NCBI GenBank assembly: GCA_947570505.1 | Contig: CANOTH010000011.1 | Coordinates: 1 to 33,395, forward strand | DNA length: 33,395 bases | Source of the DNA: an uncultured Candidatus Saccharibacteria bacterium | Lineage (GTDB): Bacteria; Patescibacteriota; Saccharimonadia; Saccharimonadales; Saccharimonadaceae | Reading direction: 5' to 3' | Shown: positions 16,373 to 23,846 of the stretch, piece by piece | Position numbering within the stretch: position 1 is the first letter of the stretch | How the letters are laid out: each line of letters starts with the position of its first letter | Translations under genes and position numbers: made by a program | The notes under the pieces: generated by a model | Told to the model about the DNA's origin: nothing | Seen by the model: only the letters and a program-made list of their open reading frames with translations | Databases searched by the model: none

Positions 16373-17218
16373 TTACTCTGCAAATTGACGATCAATTGCC
16401 AAATTAGCCTGTGCATCCGCCCGAGTATTCTGCTCCCTTGTCACATGAATAAAGGCACAAGCCTCAAAATACTCCAACAAACGGTGTATATCATCTTGAA
16501 TTGGCAAAATATCCCGATTTTTGACTTTATAAATCCCATTCATCTGATTCACCAACATCAAATTATCACTCACAAAACGCACCGTCTTCAAACCCAACTC
16601 AATCGCTTGTTCACATCCTTCCTTCAAAGCATAGCACTCCGCGACCCTCGAAGTAGCAAACCCAATGAACTCACCGCCTTCCGCCAAAACCTGACCATTC
16701 TCCCCCACAATATAATAACCAATCCCAGAAGGACCAGGATTGCCTCGGCTACTACCATCAACGTAAACTGTCGCACTATTAGCCACCTCTTTATAATTAG
16801 TCCGCGAATGTACGTGCCCTTCCATACCTAACACAATCGCGCTGGCCTCATCCATCCGATAATTAGCCATGTCATCTGGATTTATAAATTTATAAGCTGT
16901 ATAACGATCTTTCGCTGTCATCTTAGTTGACTCATCCAACCGCACACTAAACACAATATACAAGTTGCTCAACTGGCTTGAACCTTGCGGCGCCATAAAA
17001 GTCACCACATCATGCAATTTCGTTTGAGCCGTCACCTCAATTCCTAAATATTCCTCCAATGTACGGTCCATAGCTTCTTCTGGCTGTTCACCAAACCTAA
17101 TCTTGCCCGTGGGCAACTCCCACATGGGCACCCCATCAACCCGTCCTTGAGACTTCTTCATAATCAAGACGTCTGCACCCCTCTGAATAATACCAACCAC
17201 CCTAATTCTTTGTTTCAT
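16373..17218 (-). CDS. Nudix-like domain fused to RNase HI-type domain
   Basis: 281 aa, two domains. Residues 1-140 are Nudix-like, but the Nudix box (G38..I60) is degraded: where R-E-U-x-E-E-x-G-U is expected it reads R-T-L-E-E-Y-L-G-I, losing two metal-binding Glu, so hydrolase activity is doubtful. Residues about 148-281 form a reverse-transcriptase-like/RNase HI fold with YVDGSSRGNPG (Asp154), Glu194, SDN (Asp218) and TRADAQANLA (Asp268); all four acidic catalytic residues are present. A role in RNA-DNA hybrid removal is inferred. The start has AAGGTGGAG in front. It is monocistronic, downstream of a structured stretch at 17355-17478. Confidence 0.85.
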   Translation of the reverse strand: MKQRIRVVGIIQRGADVLIMKKSQGRVDGVPMWELPTGKIRFGEQPEEAMDRTLEEYLGIEVTAQTKLHDVVTFMAPQGSSQLSNLYIVFSVRLDESTKMTAKDRYTAYKFINPDDMANYRMDEASAIVLGMEGHVHSRTNYKEVANSATVYVDGSSRGNPGPSGIGYYIVGENGQVLAEGGEFIGFATSRVAECYALKEGCEQAIELGLKTVRFVSDNLMLVNQMNGIYKVKNRDILPIQDDIHRLLEYFEACAFIHVTREQNTRADAQANLAIDRQFAE

Positions 17219-17354
17219 TCTCCACCTTATCTTTAAATTCTCAAGAGCACAGCAATAGTGAATTATTACAGAATAGGAAAACCACTAGCTACACATTAGC
17301 GCAACGACAAATCTTCCTCTCCCAACACAATAATCACCATTAATGTGCTCCTGG

Positions 17355-17478
17355 CCCTAGTAACGATGTTTTCCCTTGTGTATGTACAAGGTGGGTAAAA
17401 TCTTATGCGACATCTCCGCAGAGATGAGCCACGAAATCCCTAAACATGATTATTCAGGAAAATCATGCCGCCACTAGG
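17355..17478. ncRNA. Putative structured RNA of about 125 nt, family unknown
   Basis: A closing stem CCCTAGT (17355-17361) / ACTAGGG (17472-17478) encloses three perfect hairpins: CCTTGT/ACAAGG, CATCTC/GAGATG and CATGATT/AATCATG. The arrangement is cloverleaf-like but too big for a tRNA. The strand cannot be fixed because no G-U pair discriminates. On the minus strand it would be the leader of the Nudix-RNase H gene (start 17218). The rest of 17219-17542 shows nothing else. Confidence 0.4.
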
Positions 17479-17543
17479 GTTACCCCCATAATAGCATACT
17501 CTATCTTATTCAGCAACAATATAGAACCTCCACCCCAATATCC

Positions 17544-17765
17544 TTCGTCCGTAGCGGGCTTATACATCTTAACAATAGCGCCCTAAGAGACACTGGCGGT
17601 TATGGCGATAGCTGGTCAAACACCACTACGGTTTATGGGGCTGGTACCTGGGGCGCTAAAGCCTACTATCTCTATTTCGGCCCTGTGGATTCTACCGCAA
17701 ACACTAATTATGTCCGGTGGTTCGGTTTCCCCGTCCGCTGTTTGGTATACATAGTTAGCAATTGA
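17544..17765 (+). repeat. Cassette 3: orphan FISUMP/DGR-like variable module
   Basis: It starts TTCGTCCGTAGCGG and has the end motif GTCCGCTGTTTGGTATAC at about 17733-17750. The frame reads FVRSGLIHLNNSALRDTGG..WS..GTWGAKAYYLYFGP..VRWFGFPVRCLVY and runs a few codons past the usual stop. No start codon lies in frame nearby, so this copy cannot be expressed alone. It belongs to the GTW-A-AYYLYF subgroup. A hairpin follows at 17791-17901. Confidence 0.85.
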
Positions 17766-17790
17766 TATTAGCTAGCAGATGAGTGTTAGT

Positions 17791-17901
17791 GTATTTCTGC
17801 TACTACTTCTCGAAGTCATGACAGCTCGAAGGGCTGGAGCTAAGGCGCATCTTTAGATAAGCCTTGCTCCACCCGGACTGAGAAAGTAGTAGCAGGAATA
17901 C
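17791..17901. repeat. Long hairpin after cassette 3
   Basis: The arms 17791-17811 and 17880-17901 pair over about 20 bp with one mismatch and one bulge. The loop contains AGCTC/GAGCT and AAGGC/GCCTT substems and the string CTCCACCCGGACT, which also occurs at the end of the window (33383-33395) after cassette 10. Confidence 0.7.
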
Positions 17902-17916
17902 AAAAAACCATATTAC

Positions 17917-17952
17917 GAGCTAGGGCCATAAGTAGAGCTAGGGCCATAAGTA
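17917..17952. repeat. Tandem 18-bp duplication
   Basis: GAGCTAGGGCCATAAGTA occurs twice head to tail. It is non-coding, between the cassette-3 hairpin and the M50 protease gene end. Confidence 0.85.
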
Positions 17953-17953
17953 A

Positions 17954-17973
17954 TATATTAGGAAACAGCAGAC
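17954..17973 (-). repeat. Inverted copy of the cassette end motif past the M50 gene
   Basis: The minus strand reads GTCTGCTGTTTCCTAATATA, 17 of 20 positions like the end of cassette 2 (GTCCGCTGTTTGGTAATACT). It lies 5 nt downstream of the protease stop codon. Confidence 0.5.
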
Positions 17974-17978
17974 ACTCT

Positions 17979-18614
17979 CTAACGAACACCCACCAGCCAA
18001 TAAAACCCTTGCAAAATCGCGTCCATGGCTCCACCCATCACTACAGCAATAAAACTTGGCACCAGAATCACTAACATCATAACTATAATAATGCCAAAAG
18101 GCTCTACTTTTTGCATAAAATCCCGCACTGGATCCGGGGCGATAGCATACAAAACTCTTGAGCCATCTAATGGCGGAATAGGAATTAAATTAAACACCAT
18201 AAAACCTAAATTAACCGAAACAAAACTCATCAAAATCACTCCCCACTCCGTTCCACCAAACCATCCAGTAAAGTGACCTAGCAAAAAAGCTACAAGCGCC
18301 AACACGAAATTCATCGCCGGTCCAGCAATCGCCACCAAAGCCATCCCCCAAACTCCGTGTTTCAGATTACGTGAATCCACTGGCACTGGTTTCGCCCCTC
18401 CAAAAATCGGACCACCCGTCAAAAACAACACCATTGGTAAAGCGAAAGACAAAACCGGATCCAAATGTTTAAAAGGATTCAAAGTTAACCGCCCCTCTCG
18501 CTTTGCCGTATCATCACCTAGAGCATAAGCCGCCAAACCGTGTGCCAACTCATGCAAAATCATCGAAATCAAGACTATTACCAAAGTAATAACCATCGAC
18601 AAAACATAAGCCAT
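17979..18614 (-). CDS. M50 family (site-2-protease-like) membrane metalloprotease
   Basis: 211 aa with about six membrane helices. The zinc motif HELAHG (HExxH) lies in the first helix (about 21-26). The third ligand motif NLIPIPPLDGSRV lies near 142-154, as in M50B peptidases. There is no PDZ domain, so it is the compact type of YwhC/Rip-like proteases rather than RseP. It is expected to cleave substrates within the membrane. The gene is 15 nt downstream of the 154-aa gene and on the same strand, probably one operon. AGAGGAAGGG precedes the start. Confidence 0.88.
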   Translation of the reverse strand: MAYVLSMVITLVIVLISMILHELAHGLAAYALGDDTAKREGRLTLNPFKHLDPVLSFALPMVLFLTGGPIFGGAKPVPVDSRNLKHGVWGMALVAIAGPAMNFVLALVAFLLGHFTGWFGGTEWGVILMSFVSVNLGFMVFNLIPIPPLDGSRVLYAIAPDPVRDFMQKVEPFGIIIVMMLVILVPSFIAVVMGGAMDAILQGFYWLVGVR

Positions 18615-18629
18615 ACGAAATCCCTTCCT

Positions 18630-19094
18630 CTAAACCAAGGTCACTACTTCCAGAGCAGCCGGCAGCGCATCCTTACTCTTCACCTTCAGCTTCTTCTCAG
18701 TCCTTGCGGACAGCTTCAGTTCCGTCACCATTCCATCGACATTCCCCATCGCTACCACCAATTTTGGCTCAATCTCACGCACCGCCCGTACCGAACTCGT
18801 ACACAGGATATCTGCCACCCCTAACTCATCCAGAGAAATCGCTTCTTCAATACCACCGATAATACCCACCCGCACATTACCAATTGCCACATCATAAATT
18901 GTCTTCTGCTCACCCCCAGTCTTAACTGCAATTCCCCGAATAGCCGCTTCGCCGATCTCAAACTCACCTGGACCAATAATCTTCCCCACTTCTAGAGACG
19001 CATCAATCTCTTCTCTCGCCACATTAAATTTGATCGTCCGAGTTTTCGTCAAAATCGTAATTTCATCTGGGTCTTTACTCTCAATCTCAAACAT
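18630..19094 (-). CDS. Hypothetical protein, possibly degenerate metallo-beta-lactamase fold
   Basis: 154 aa, soluble, rich in beta-strand-like segments. GPGEFEIGEAAIRGI and a VRVGIIGGIEEAISLDELG..DILCTSS stretch recall CPR proteins related to the UlaG-like MBL group. The HxHxDH metal motif is absent, so catalysis is unlikely. This assignment is tentative. It has its own promoter on the minus strand, GAGTATAATAGG, about 19 nt before a strong RBS (GAGGAGGAAAGA), located at the end of the wHTH gene. Confidence 0.55.
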   Translation of the reverse strand: MFEIESKDPDEITILTKTRTIKFNVAREEIDASLEVGKIIGPGEFEIGEAAIRGIAVKTGGEQKTIYDVAIGNVRVGIIGGIEEAISLDELGVADILCTSSVRAVREIEPKLVVAMGNVDGMVTELKLSARTEKKLKVKSKDALPAALEVVTLV

Positions 19095-19121
19095 TCTTTC
19101 CTCCTCAGAACCTATTATACT

Positions 19122-19763
19122 CTAATTTGCCTGAATAATCCGCTCGGGATCATACAACTCCGCAAGTTCCATCTCCATCACCTCAGAAATAAACTTATCA
19201 CGAACACTTTTACGATATAAATAATCATCCCGACTCATAATTACATAATTCATCGGTCGACCCTGGCGCTTCTCCACTACTTCTGCCCAACGCGTCAACT
19301 TCTTTGTTCGATCATCACCAATTACTAACATATCAATCCCTTCCTGACCCGGCAACCGATTAGTTACAATCAAAGCACTTAAGTACCTCGTCACTGGTCT
19401 AATCGTCTCTTCCCAGTTGCTATTGCGGAACATCCGATTAATCTTCACCGGAGCAACCGTATTTACATTCACAGGCACAGCTACTTTATGTGGATTAAAA
19501 ATCTCTTGAAAAGCATGCGCATAAGGGCTCTTCATATTAGCAGAATAATATACTTTATTATCATATGTCTCGCTCTTGACAATATTTATACTCTCAAGAT
19601 TCATCAGCTCACGTCGCACAGAATTAATTTGTTCACCAATCACTCGCGTAATCTCACGCACATAATAAGATTTAGTCGTATTAGAAAAGAATAGCTCCAA
19701 CAACTTCGCCCGAGTCTTTGATCCGAACAATTTTTCAATAGGTGCGCTATCTTCCTTACTCAT
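19122..19763 (-). CDS. Winged-helix regulator with nucleotidyltransferase-like domain
   Basis: 213 aa. The N-terminal ~80 residues form a winged HTH (LFGSKTRAKLLELFF..SYYVREITRVIGEQINSVRRELMNLE, described by key residues). The C-terminal half has a GIDMLVIGDD-type strand reminiscent of minimal nucleotidyltransferase domains, here with a single clear acidic pair. Such wHTH-NTase proteins are common in CPR and archaea; the target is unknown. It overlaps the miaA stop by 8 nt, so it is translated from the miaA transcript. Confidence 0.7.
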   Translation of the reverse strand: MSKEDSAPIEKLFGSKTRAKLLELFFSNTTKSYYVREITRVIGEQINSVRRELMNLESINIVKSETYDNKVYYSANMKSPYAHAFQEIFNPHKVAVPVNVNTVAPVKINRMFRNSNWEETIRPVTRYLSALIVTNRLPGQEGIDMLVIGDDRTKKLTRWAEVVEKRQGRPMNYVIMSRDDYLYRKSVRDKFISEVMEMELAELYDPERIIQAN

Positions 19764-20514
19764 CTTGTATACATTTTAGCACATAGGGGCATACATCAGC
19801 AAGTGGCAACCAGTTAATATTTTTGTTCCGTTTGAACCATGTCAGTTGTCGCTTAGCTAAATGCCAATCGTCATATGCGAGCAATTCTTTTGCTCGCTCC
19901 AAACTTATTTCCCCTTGCAGATATCTCCAGGCAAACTGATAGATATTACTTTTCATCGCTTGAGTATTCCAATTATACAAACTTGCAGCCCTCTTGGTCT
20001 CTTCATAAAGCTTATCATTAAATAATTTATTCACCCGTAAAACAATGCGTTCGCGTAATTGTTCTGGAGTCCAATCTATGCCAATGAGCAAATAATTTGA
20101 ACATATCTCATTTCGGTCGCTCTGATCAAATTTTTTCTCTGCACTAAAACCGTAATCGTACACCAAAGCATCAATATAGAGTCCAGTGCCACCCACCACT
20201 ATCGATAAATTCCCTCTTGAACGAATTTCCGCAATCTTACCCTCGGCATACTTTTTCCAATCTGCCACCGTAAAGCGCTCGCCCGGCTCTACCAGATCAA
20301 TTCCCCAATGCGGCACACCAGCTTGCTCTTCCTTATTAGGCTTCGCTGTTCCAATATCTAAACCCTTAAAAATCGCTCTAGAATCAGCTGAAATAATCTC
20401 TGCACCACCATAACCACCAAGATGATTCTGGGTAATTTCTTGAGCAAGCTTAATTGACACCCCAGTTTTACCCGAAGCTGTTGGACCCAGAATTACTACT
20501 ACCATCTCTTTCAT
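19756..20514 (-). CDS. miaA: tRNA dimethylallyltransferase
   Basis: It prenylates A37 of tRNAs reading UNN codons. With the ATG at 20514 it is 252 aa, shorter than the usual ~300. The P-loop GPTASGKTGVS lies at residues 9-19, and ISADSRAIFKGLDIGTAKP is the substrate/metal segment; GGTGLYIDALVYDYG and the end DWHLAKRQLTWFKRN are typical. The insertion region is reduced. A frame start 35 codons earlier (20619) is upstream of the promoter. The minus strand reads TGTTATAATATAAAAATG, an extended -10 box only 6 nt before this ATG, implying a leaderless mRNA. Confidence 0.92.
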   Translation of the reverse strand: MKEMVVVILGPTASGKTGVSIKLAQEITQNHLGGYGGAEIISADSRAIFKGLDIGTAKPNKEEQAGVPHWGIDLVEPGERFTVADWKKYAEGKIAEIRSRGNLSIVVGGTGLYIDALVYDYGFSAEKKFDQSDRNEICSNYLLIGIDWTPEQLRERIVLRVNKLFNDKLYEETKRAASLYNWNTQAMKSNIYQFAWRYLQGEISLERAKELLAYDDWHLAKRQLTWFKRNKNINWLPLADVCPYVLKCIQDE

Positions 20515-20530
20515 TTTTATATTATAACAT

Positions 20531-20550
20531 AAAAAGTTGCAAACAACTTT
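20531..20550 (-). terminator. Terminator downstream of cassette 4
   Basis: AAAAGTTG-TTTG-CAACTTTT stem followed by T and then the miaA promoter on the minus strand. It would insulate miaA from transcription arriving through cassette 4. Confidence 0.6.
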
Positions 20551-20640
20551 TCCTCTAGCCAAATAGTATACTCTACTCCGTAGAGTTGTATACTTGCGCA
20601 GTCTCGGTAAAATCTGCAAGCAGCTTTTACACTCGCCTAC

Positions 20641-20850
20641 TTAGTATACCAAACAGCGGACGGGGAAACCGTACCAACGAAGGTCCGGGCCGTAGGACGG
20701 ATTAACGACGGAAGGATTAAAGTACAGCGGGTAGGCATTAGCCGAGGTAGCAGACGAGTAAGCAACACTCGAGCGCGACCAACCCCAGCCAGATTCACCA
20801 GAGCGCCGCAAAGCACCGTGGTCCAAGCGGACACCCCCGCTACGGACACT
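20641..20850 (-). repeat. Cassette 4: orphan FISUMP/DGR-like variable module, minus strand
   Basis: The only minus-strand full-length copy. It starts TGTCCGTAGCGG (first residue codon changed) and ends GTCCGCTGTTTGGTATAC-TAA at 20641. The frame reads VRSGGVRLDHGALRRSGESG..WSRSSVAYSSATSANAYPLYFNPS..GPDLRWYGFPVRCLVY. A downstream in-frame ATG gives a shorter frame; no RBS. It has unusually many C/G-rich codons (CGC, CTC, CCG) compared with the other copies. Confidence 0.87.
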
Positions 20851-21052
20851 GTCTTACTTGAGATGGATCCTCTGGCTAAAAGCTGACGGCAGTGTGGTTG
20901 ATGTATAGTATAGGAATTAGGTTATCAAAAATACAAAATTGATAACCTAAAATTTTCCTTATACCTCTGTTATGAGCGATAAGTGTGGCTATCATTTATT
21001 AAAAACTGTCAACATACACAGATCTGTTTTTTATCCTATTTCTGCTCCGAAA

Positions 21053-21168
21053 TTCGTCCGTAGCGGGCTCATTAGCCTTAACTACTATGCTTTGCGTTAT
21101 GCAAATACACACGGTGGAATATGGTCTAAATCGGCACATGGTTGTATATCATCTAGCTCAGCTACTGC
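21053..21168 (+). repeat. Cassette 5: truncated copy running into thrS
   Basis: It starts with the standard TTCGTCCGTAGCGGG. Similarity (FVRSGLISLNYYALR..G..WSKS...SSSAT) continues to about 21168 and then stops; the thrS 3' end (21162, opposite strand) begins there. The second half, including GFPVRCLV and the GC-rich end motif, is missing. A plus-strand frame continues into thrS antisense but is not meaningful. Confidence 0.7.
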
Positions 21169-22928
21169 TCCGCCCGACTCACCAGCCACCCCCGCAGCTC
21201 ATCCAATTTCATCTTTTCTTCCCCCTCCCGAGTGCGCACACTCACTTCACGAGCTACAGCGTCCTTCGGACCCACAATCAACACCACTGGAATCTTCATA
21301 TCCGTCGCCCGCTTGATCTTCTTCCCTAAGCTGTCATCCGTACGGTCGACTTCAAATCTTAGCTCATTATTCTTCACCGGCTCCTGCAATACTATCCCAG
21401 ATAATGCCTTCTCCACCTCTTTCACATAATCCTCAGCTTGATCATTCACAGTCAAAACCCTCACTTGCTCTGGTGCACACCACAACGGAAACCACCCGGC
21501 CGTATGTTCAATAAAGATACTCATAAAGCGCTCAATTGCCCCCAGCAAAGCACAGTGAATCATAATCGGAGTCTTTTTGCCACCATCTTTATCCGTATAC
21601 TCCAGCCCAAAACGCGCCGGCATTGCATAGTCTAACTGCACAGTAGCGAGCTGCCACTCCCTCCCGAGAGCATCCACCGCCATGAAATCCATCTTCGGAC
21701 CATACATCGCTGCCTCACCTATACCGATAAAATACTCCATCTCAAACTTTTTCGCCATCCGTTCAATTGCCGCTTGAGCCTTTTCCCACATCTGTTCATC
21801 GCCAATATAGCCATCACCATCATCCCGAAAACTTAACCTCAGAGTCAGCTTCATTCCCACTCTCTTGTACAAATCCTTAGCACTCTCAATCAGCTCGCCA
21901 AACACCCCTTCTACCTGGTCTTCAGTACAAAAAACGTGCGAGTCATCTTGAGTAATCGCCCGCACCCGTGACAAACCACCTAGTTCCCCTTTGCGTTCAT
22001 CACGATAAACCATCGTCGTCTCCAGGTACTTCACTGGCAACTCTTTATACGAACGCGGCACACTGGCAAAAATCTGGCTATGATGCGGACAGTTCACTGG
22101 CTTCAAAGCTAACTCATCCCCACTCTCGGAGCTCACAAACTTCAATAGCTCAGGAAACTTCTGATAATGCCCCGAAGTCTTATACAAATCCACCGTCGCA
22201 ATATGTGGAATACAAACCTTACGGTAACCACAACGCACCCGATATCCCTGCGCCAACTCATTCAACATATCCCTCAGAATCACCCCTCTAGGTGTAAACA
22301 AAGGCAAACCCGACCCCACCAAATCCGAGAAACAGAACAAATCCAACTCTTTCCCCAGCTTACGGTGATCACGTTTCTTGGCTTCTTCTTGCTGATCCAG
22401 ATATGCCTGCAACTCTTCCTCAGTATTAAAAGCCAAACCATAAATCCGAGTCAGCATCTCGCGCTTTTCATCACCGCGCCAATATGCCCCCGCCAATCGA
22501 TCTAACTTGAATGCCCCAATCTCCGACAAATCCTCCAAATGTGGACCCTTACAGAGATCCATAAACAACACTTCCCCGGTCTTCGGATCAACCAAATCAT
22601 AAAAACTAATTGTCTCACTCTCAGGCAATTCCTCAATTAGCTCTACCTTATACTTCTGACCTTTACTTTTGGCCCAGCTAAGAGCCTCCTCGCGTGAAAC
22701 CTCACGACGTACCATCTGGCAGCCTCGCGCGATAATTCCCCGCATCTTTTTCTCTATCTTCGCTAAATCGCTATCAGAAACTTTAGTCTCGCCAAAGTCA
22801 ATGTCATAATAAAATCCATTCTCAATCGCCGGACCAATCCCAAAAGTTGTAGTTGGATAAAGCTCCTGTACCGCAGCTGCCAAAACATGACTGAGGGTAT
22901 GACGCATTTTTTCTAATTGCTCTTCCAT
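21162..22928 (-). CDS. thrS: Threonine-tRNA ligase without TGS domain
   Basis: 588 aa; it charges tRNA-Thr. The usual ~60-residue N-terminal TGS domain is missing, and the protein starts in the editing domain (MRHTLSHVLAAAVQELYP, with the HTLSHVL zinc/editing motif). The class II core shows motif 1, motif 2 (YRDERKGELGGLSRVRAITQDDSHVF region), the zinc ligands in NCPHHSQIF, and motif 3 GAIERFMSIFIEH. The C-terminal anticodon-binding domain follows. The promoter on the minus strand is TGATATAAT (22976 region), followed by AATGTAGAGGTAAT as at gyrB. The 3' end abuts cassette 5. Confidence 0.96.
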   Translation of the reverse strand: MEEQLEKMRHTLSHVLAAAVQELYPTTTFGIGPAIENGFYYDIDFGETKVSDSDLAKIEKKMRGIIARGCQMVRREVSREEALSWAKSKGQKYKVELIEELPESETISFYDLVDPKTGEVLFMDLCKGPHLEDLSEIGAFKLDRLAGAYWRGDEKREMLTRIYGLAFNTEEELQAYLDQQEEAKKRDHRKLGKELDLFCFSDLVGSGLPLFTPRGVILRDMLNELAQGYRVRCGYRKVCIPHIATVDLYKTSGHYQKFPELLKFVSSESGDELALKPVNCPHHSQIFASVPRSYKELPVKYLETTMVYRDERKGELGGLSRVRAITQDDSHVFCTEDQVEGVFGELIESAKDLYKRVGMKLTLRLSFRDDGDGYIGDEQMWEKAQAAIERMAKKFEMEYFIGIGEAAMYGPKMDFMAVDALGREWQLATVQLDYAMPARFGLEYTDKDGGKKTPIMIHCALLGAIERFMSIFIEHTAGWFPLWCAPEQVRVLTVNDQAEDYVKEVEKALSGIVLQEPVKNNELRFEVDRTDDSLGKKIKRATDMKIPVVLIVGPKDAVAREVSVRTREGEEKMKLDELRGWLVSRAEQ

Positions 22929-22975
22929 AGCTTTATCCTTTCCTCTAGTGTATTACTAGAAATTATTACCTCTAC

Positions 22976-22981
22976 ATTATA
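22976..22981 (-). promoter_or_regulatory. -10 box of thrS (extended)
   Basis: The minus strand reads TGATATAATGTAGAGGTAAT; TATAAT with TG one base upstream, 48 nt before the ATG. The RBS AGAGGAAAGGA precedes the start. Confidence 0.65.
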
Positions 22982-22999
22982 TCACACCCTTACCTAAAA

Positions 23000-23028
23000 G
23001 AGAAAACTGACCAATCGTCAGTTTTCTC
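23000..23028 (-). terminator. Terminator between the YgjV-like gene and thrS
   Basis: A 12-bp stem GAGAAAACTGAC / GTCAGTTTTCTC followed by TTTT on the minus strand, 22 nt after the upstream gene's stop. Confidence 0.75.
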
Positions 23029-23050
23029 CTAAATTAATACTGACCAACGG

Positions 23051-23626
23051 TCATTTTTTTCGTCGACGAGATTTCTTTCTCTTCTCCGCCTGCAGCTCCC
23101 GTACATAGCCACTAATTGAGGTAATAAACATCACAGCTTCGCATACTACCCCAAAAATTGACTGCACAAATCCGTTGTAAGTCATCCAACAAAATGCCAC
23201 TGGTATACCAAGCAATTTGTAAATTTTTGTACTCTTCTGCCAAATGGAAATTTCATATAACACCGTCGCCGCCACTGACAACAAACTCAAAGGCCCGTCA
23301 TAAGTCAAAATCGTCACCACCAAAATCCCCGTTAGCACTACTGCGAGCACAACATAATCCCGCACATGTAATTTTGCTCGTTCTTTGGCACTATGCTTAT
23401 GTTCATCCCAAAGATAATAAAAATTCGCCAGCAAAATAATTATCGACATCGCCATTCCCAGATCTGCTCCTAAGAATATAAAGGCGATAATCCCACAGCT
23501 CATTGAGGCAATATCTAATAACACTACAGCTTTGCGATTCTTCGCCAAATACGACGCACCGAGCAAACCATACTCTACCACGGTAAAAATCTGCGACCAA
23601 ATGTATGACCAATCATGCCAATTCAT
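23051..23626 (-). CDS. YgjV-like inner membrane protein
   Basis: 191 aa with about six hydrophobic helices and a very basic C-terminal tail (Lys/Arg, the last ~15 residues). The opening (W..Q..G..E..LGASYLAKNRKAVVLLDIASMSCGIIAFIFLGA, summarised) and the later WQKSTKIYKLLGIPVAFCWMTYN segment resemble the YgjV family, whose function is unknown. It stands alone, upstream of thrS with a terminator between them. Confidence 0.65.
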   Translation of the reverse strand: MNWHDWSYIWSQIFTVVEYGLLGASYLAKNRKAVVLLDIASMSCGIIAFIFLGADLGMAMSIIILLANFYYLWDEHKHSAKERAKLHVRDYVVLAVVLTGILVVTILTYDGPLSLLSVAATVLYEISIWQKSTKIYKLLGIPVAFCWMTYNGFVQSIFGVVCEAVMFITSISGYVRELQAEKRKKSRRRKK

Positions 23627-23763
23627 TTATCTCTTCCCTTGCTTAATTTTTTTGTTCATCCTAATAAAATTATAGCACTAAGCTAAAAATGTTTATAGTT
23701 AAATAAATTATACAACTGATTTATGCTAGGATTCTCCAGATAAAAATCATGATTTTAAAAGTC

Positions 23764-23791
23764 TTGACAACACCACAATTACCATTATAAT
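23764..23791 (+). promoter_or_regulatory. Consensus promoter of the LPXTG protein gene
   Basis: TTGACA, 16 nt, TATAAT: perfect hexamers, the strongest promoter in the window. The leader is about 50 nt with RBS AAAGGAAAA. This fits an abundant surface protein. Confidence 0.85.
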
Positions 23792-23846
23792 TAAGCTTAA
23801 CAAGGTCATATAATATATCAACATAAAAACACAAAAAGGAAAATCT

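Noticed and set aside
17400..17460. Hammerhead ribozyme core (GATGAG..CGAAA)
   Set aside because: CTGATGA is not intact and no stem II exists between the two parts.
21972..22291. Plus-strand frames antisense to thrS, gyrA, gyrB, polA and the T4SS-type ATPase
   Set aside because: They are out-of-frame shadows of well-supported minus-strand genes without RBS or domains.
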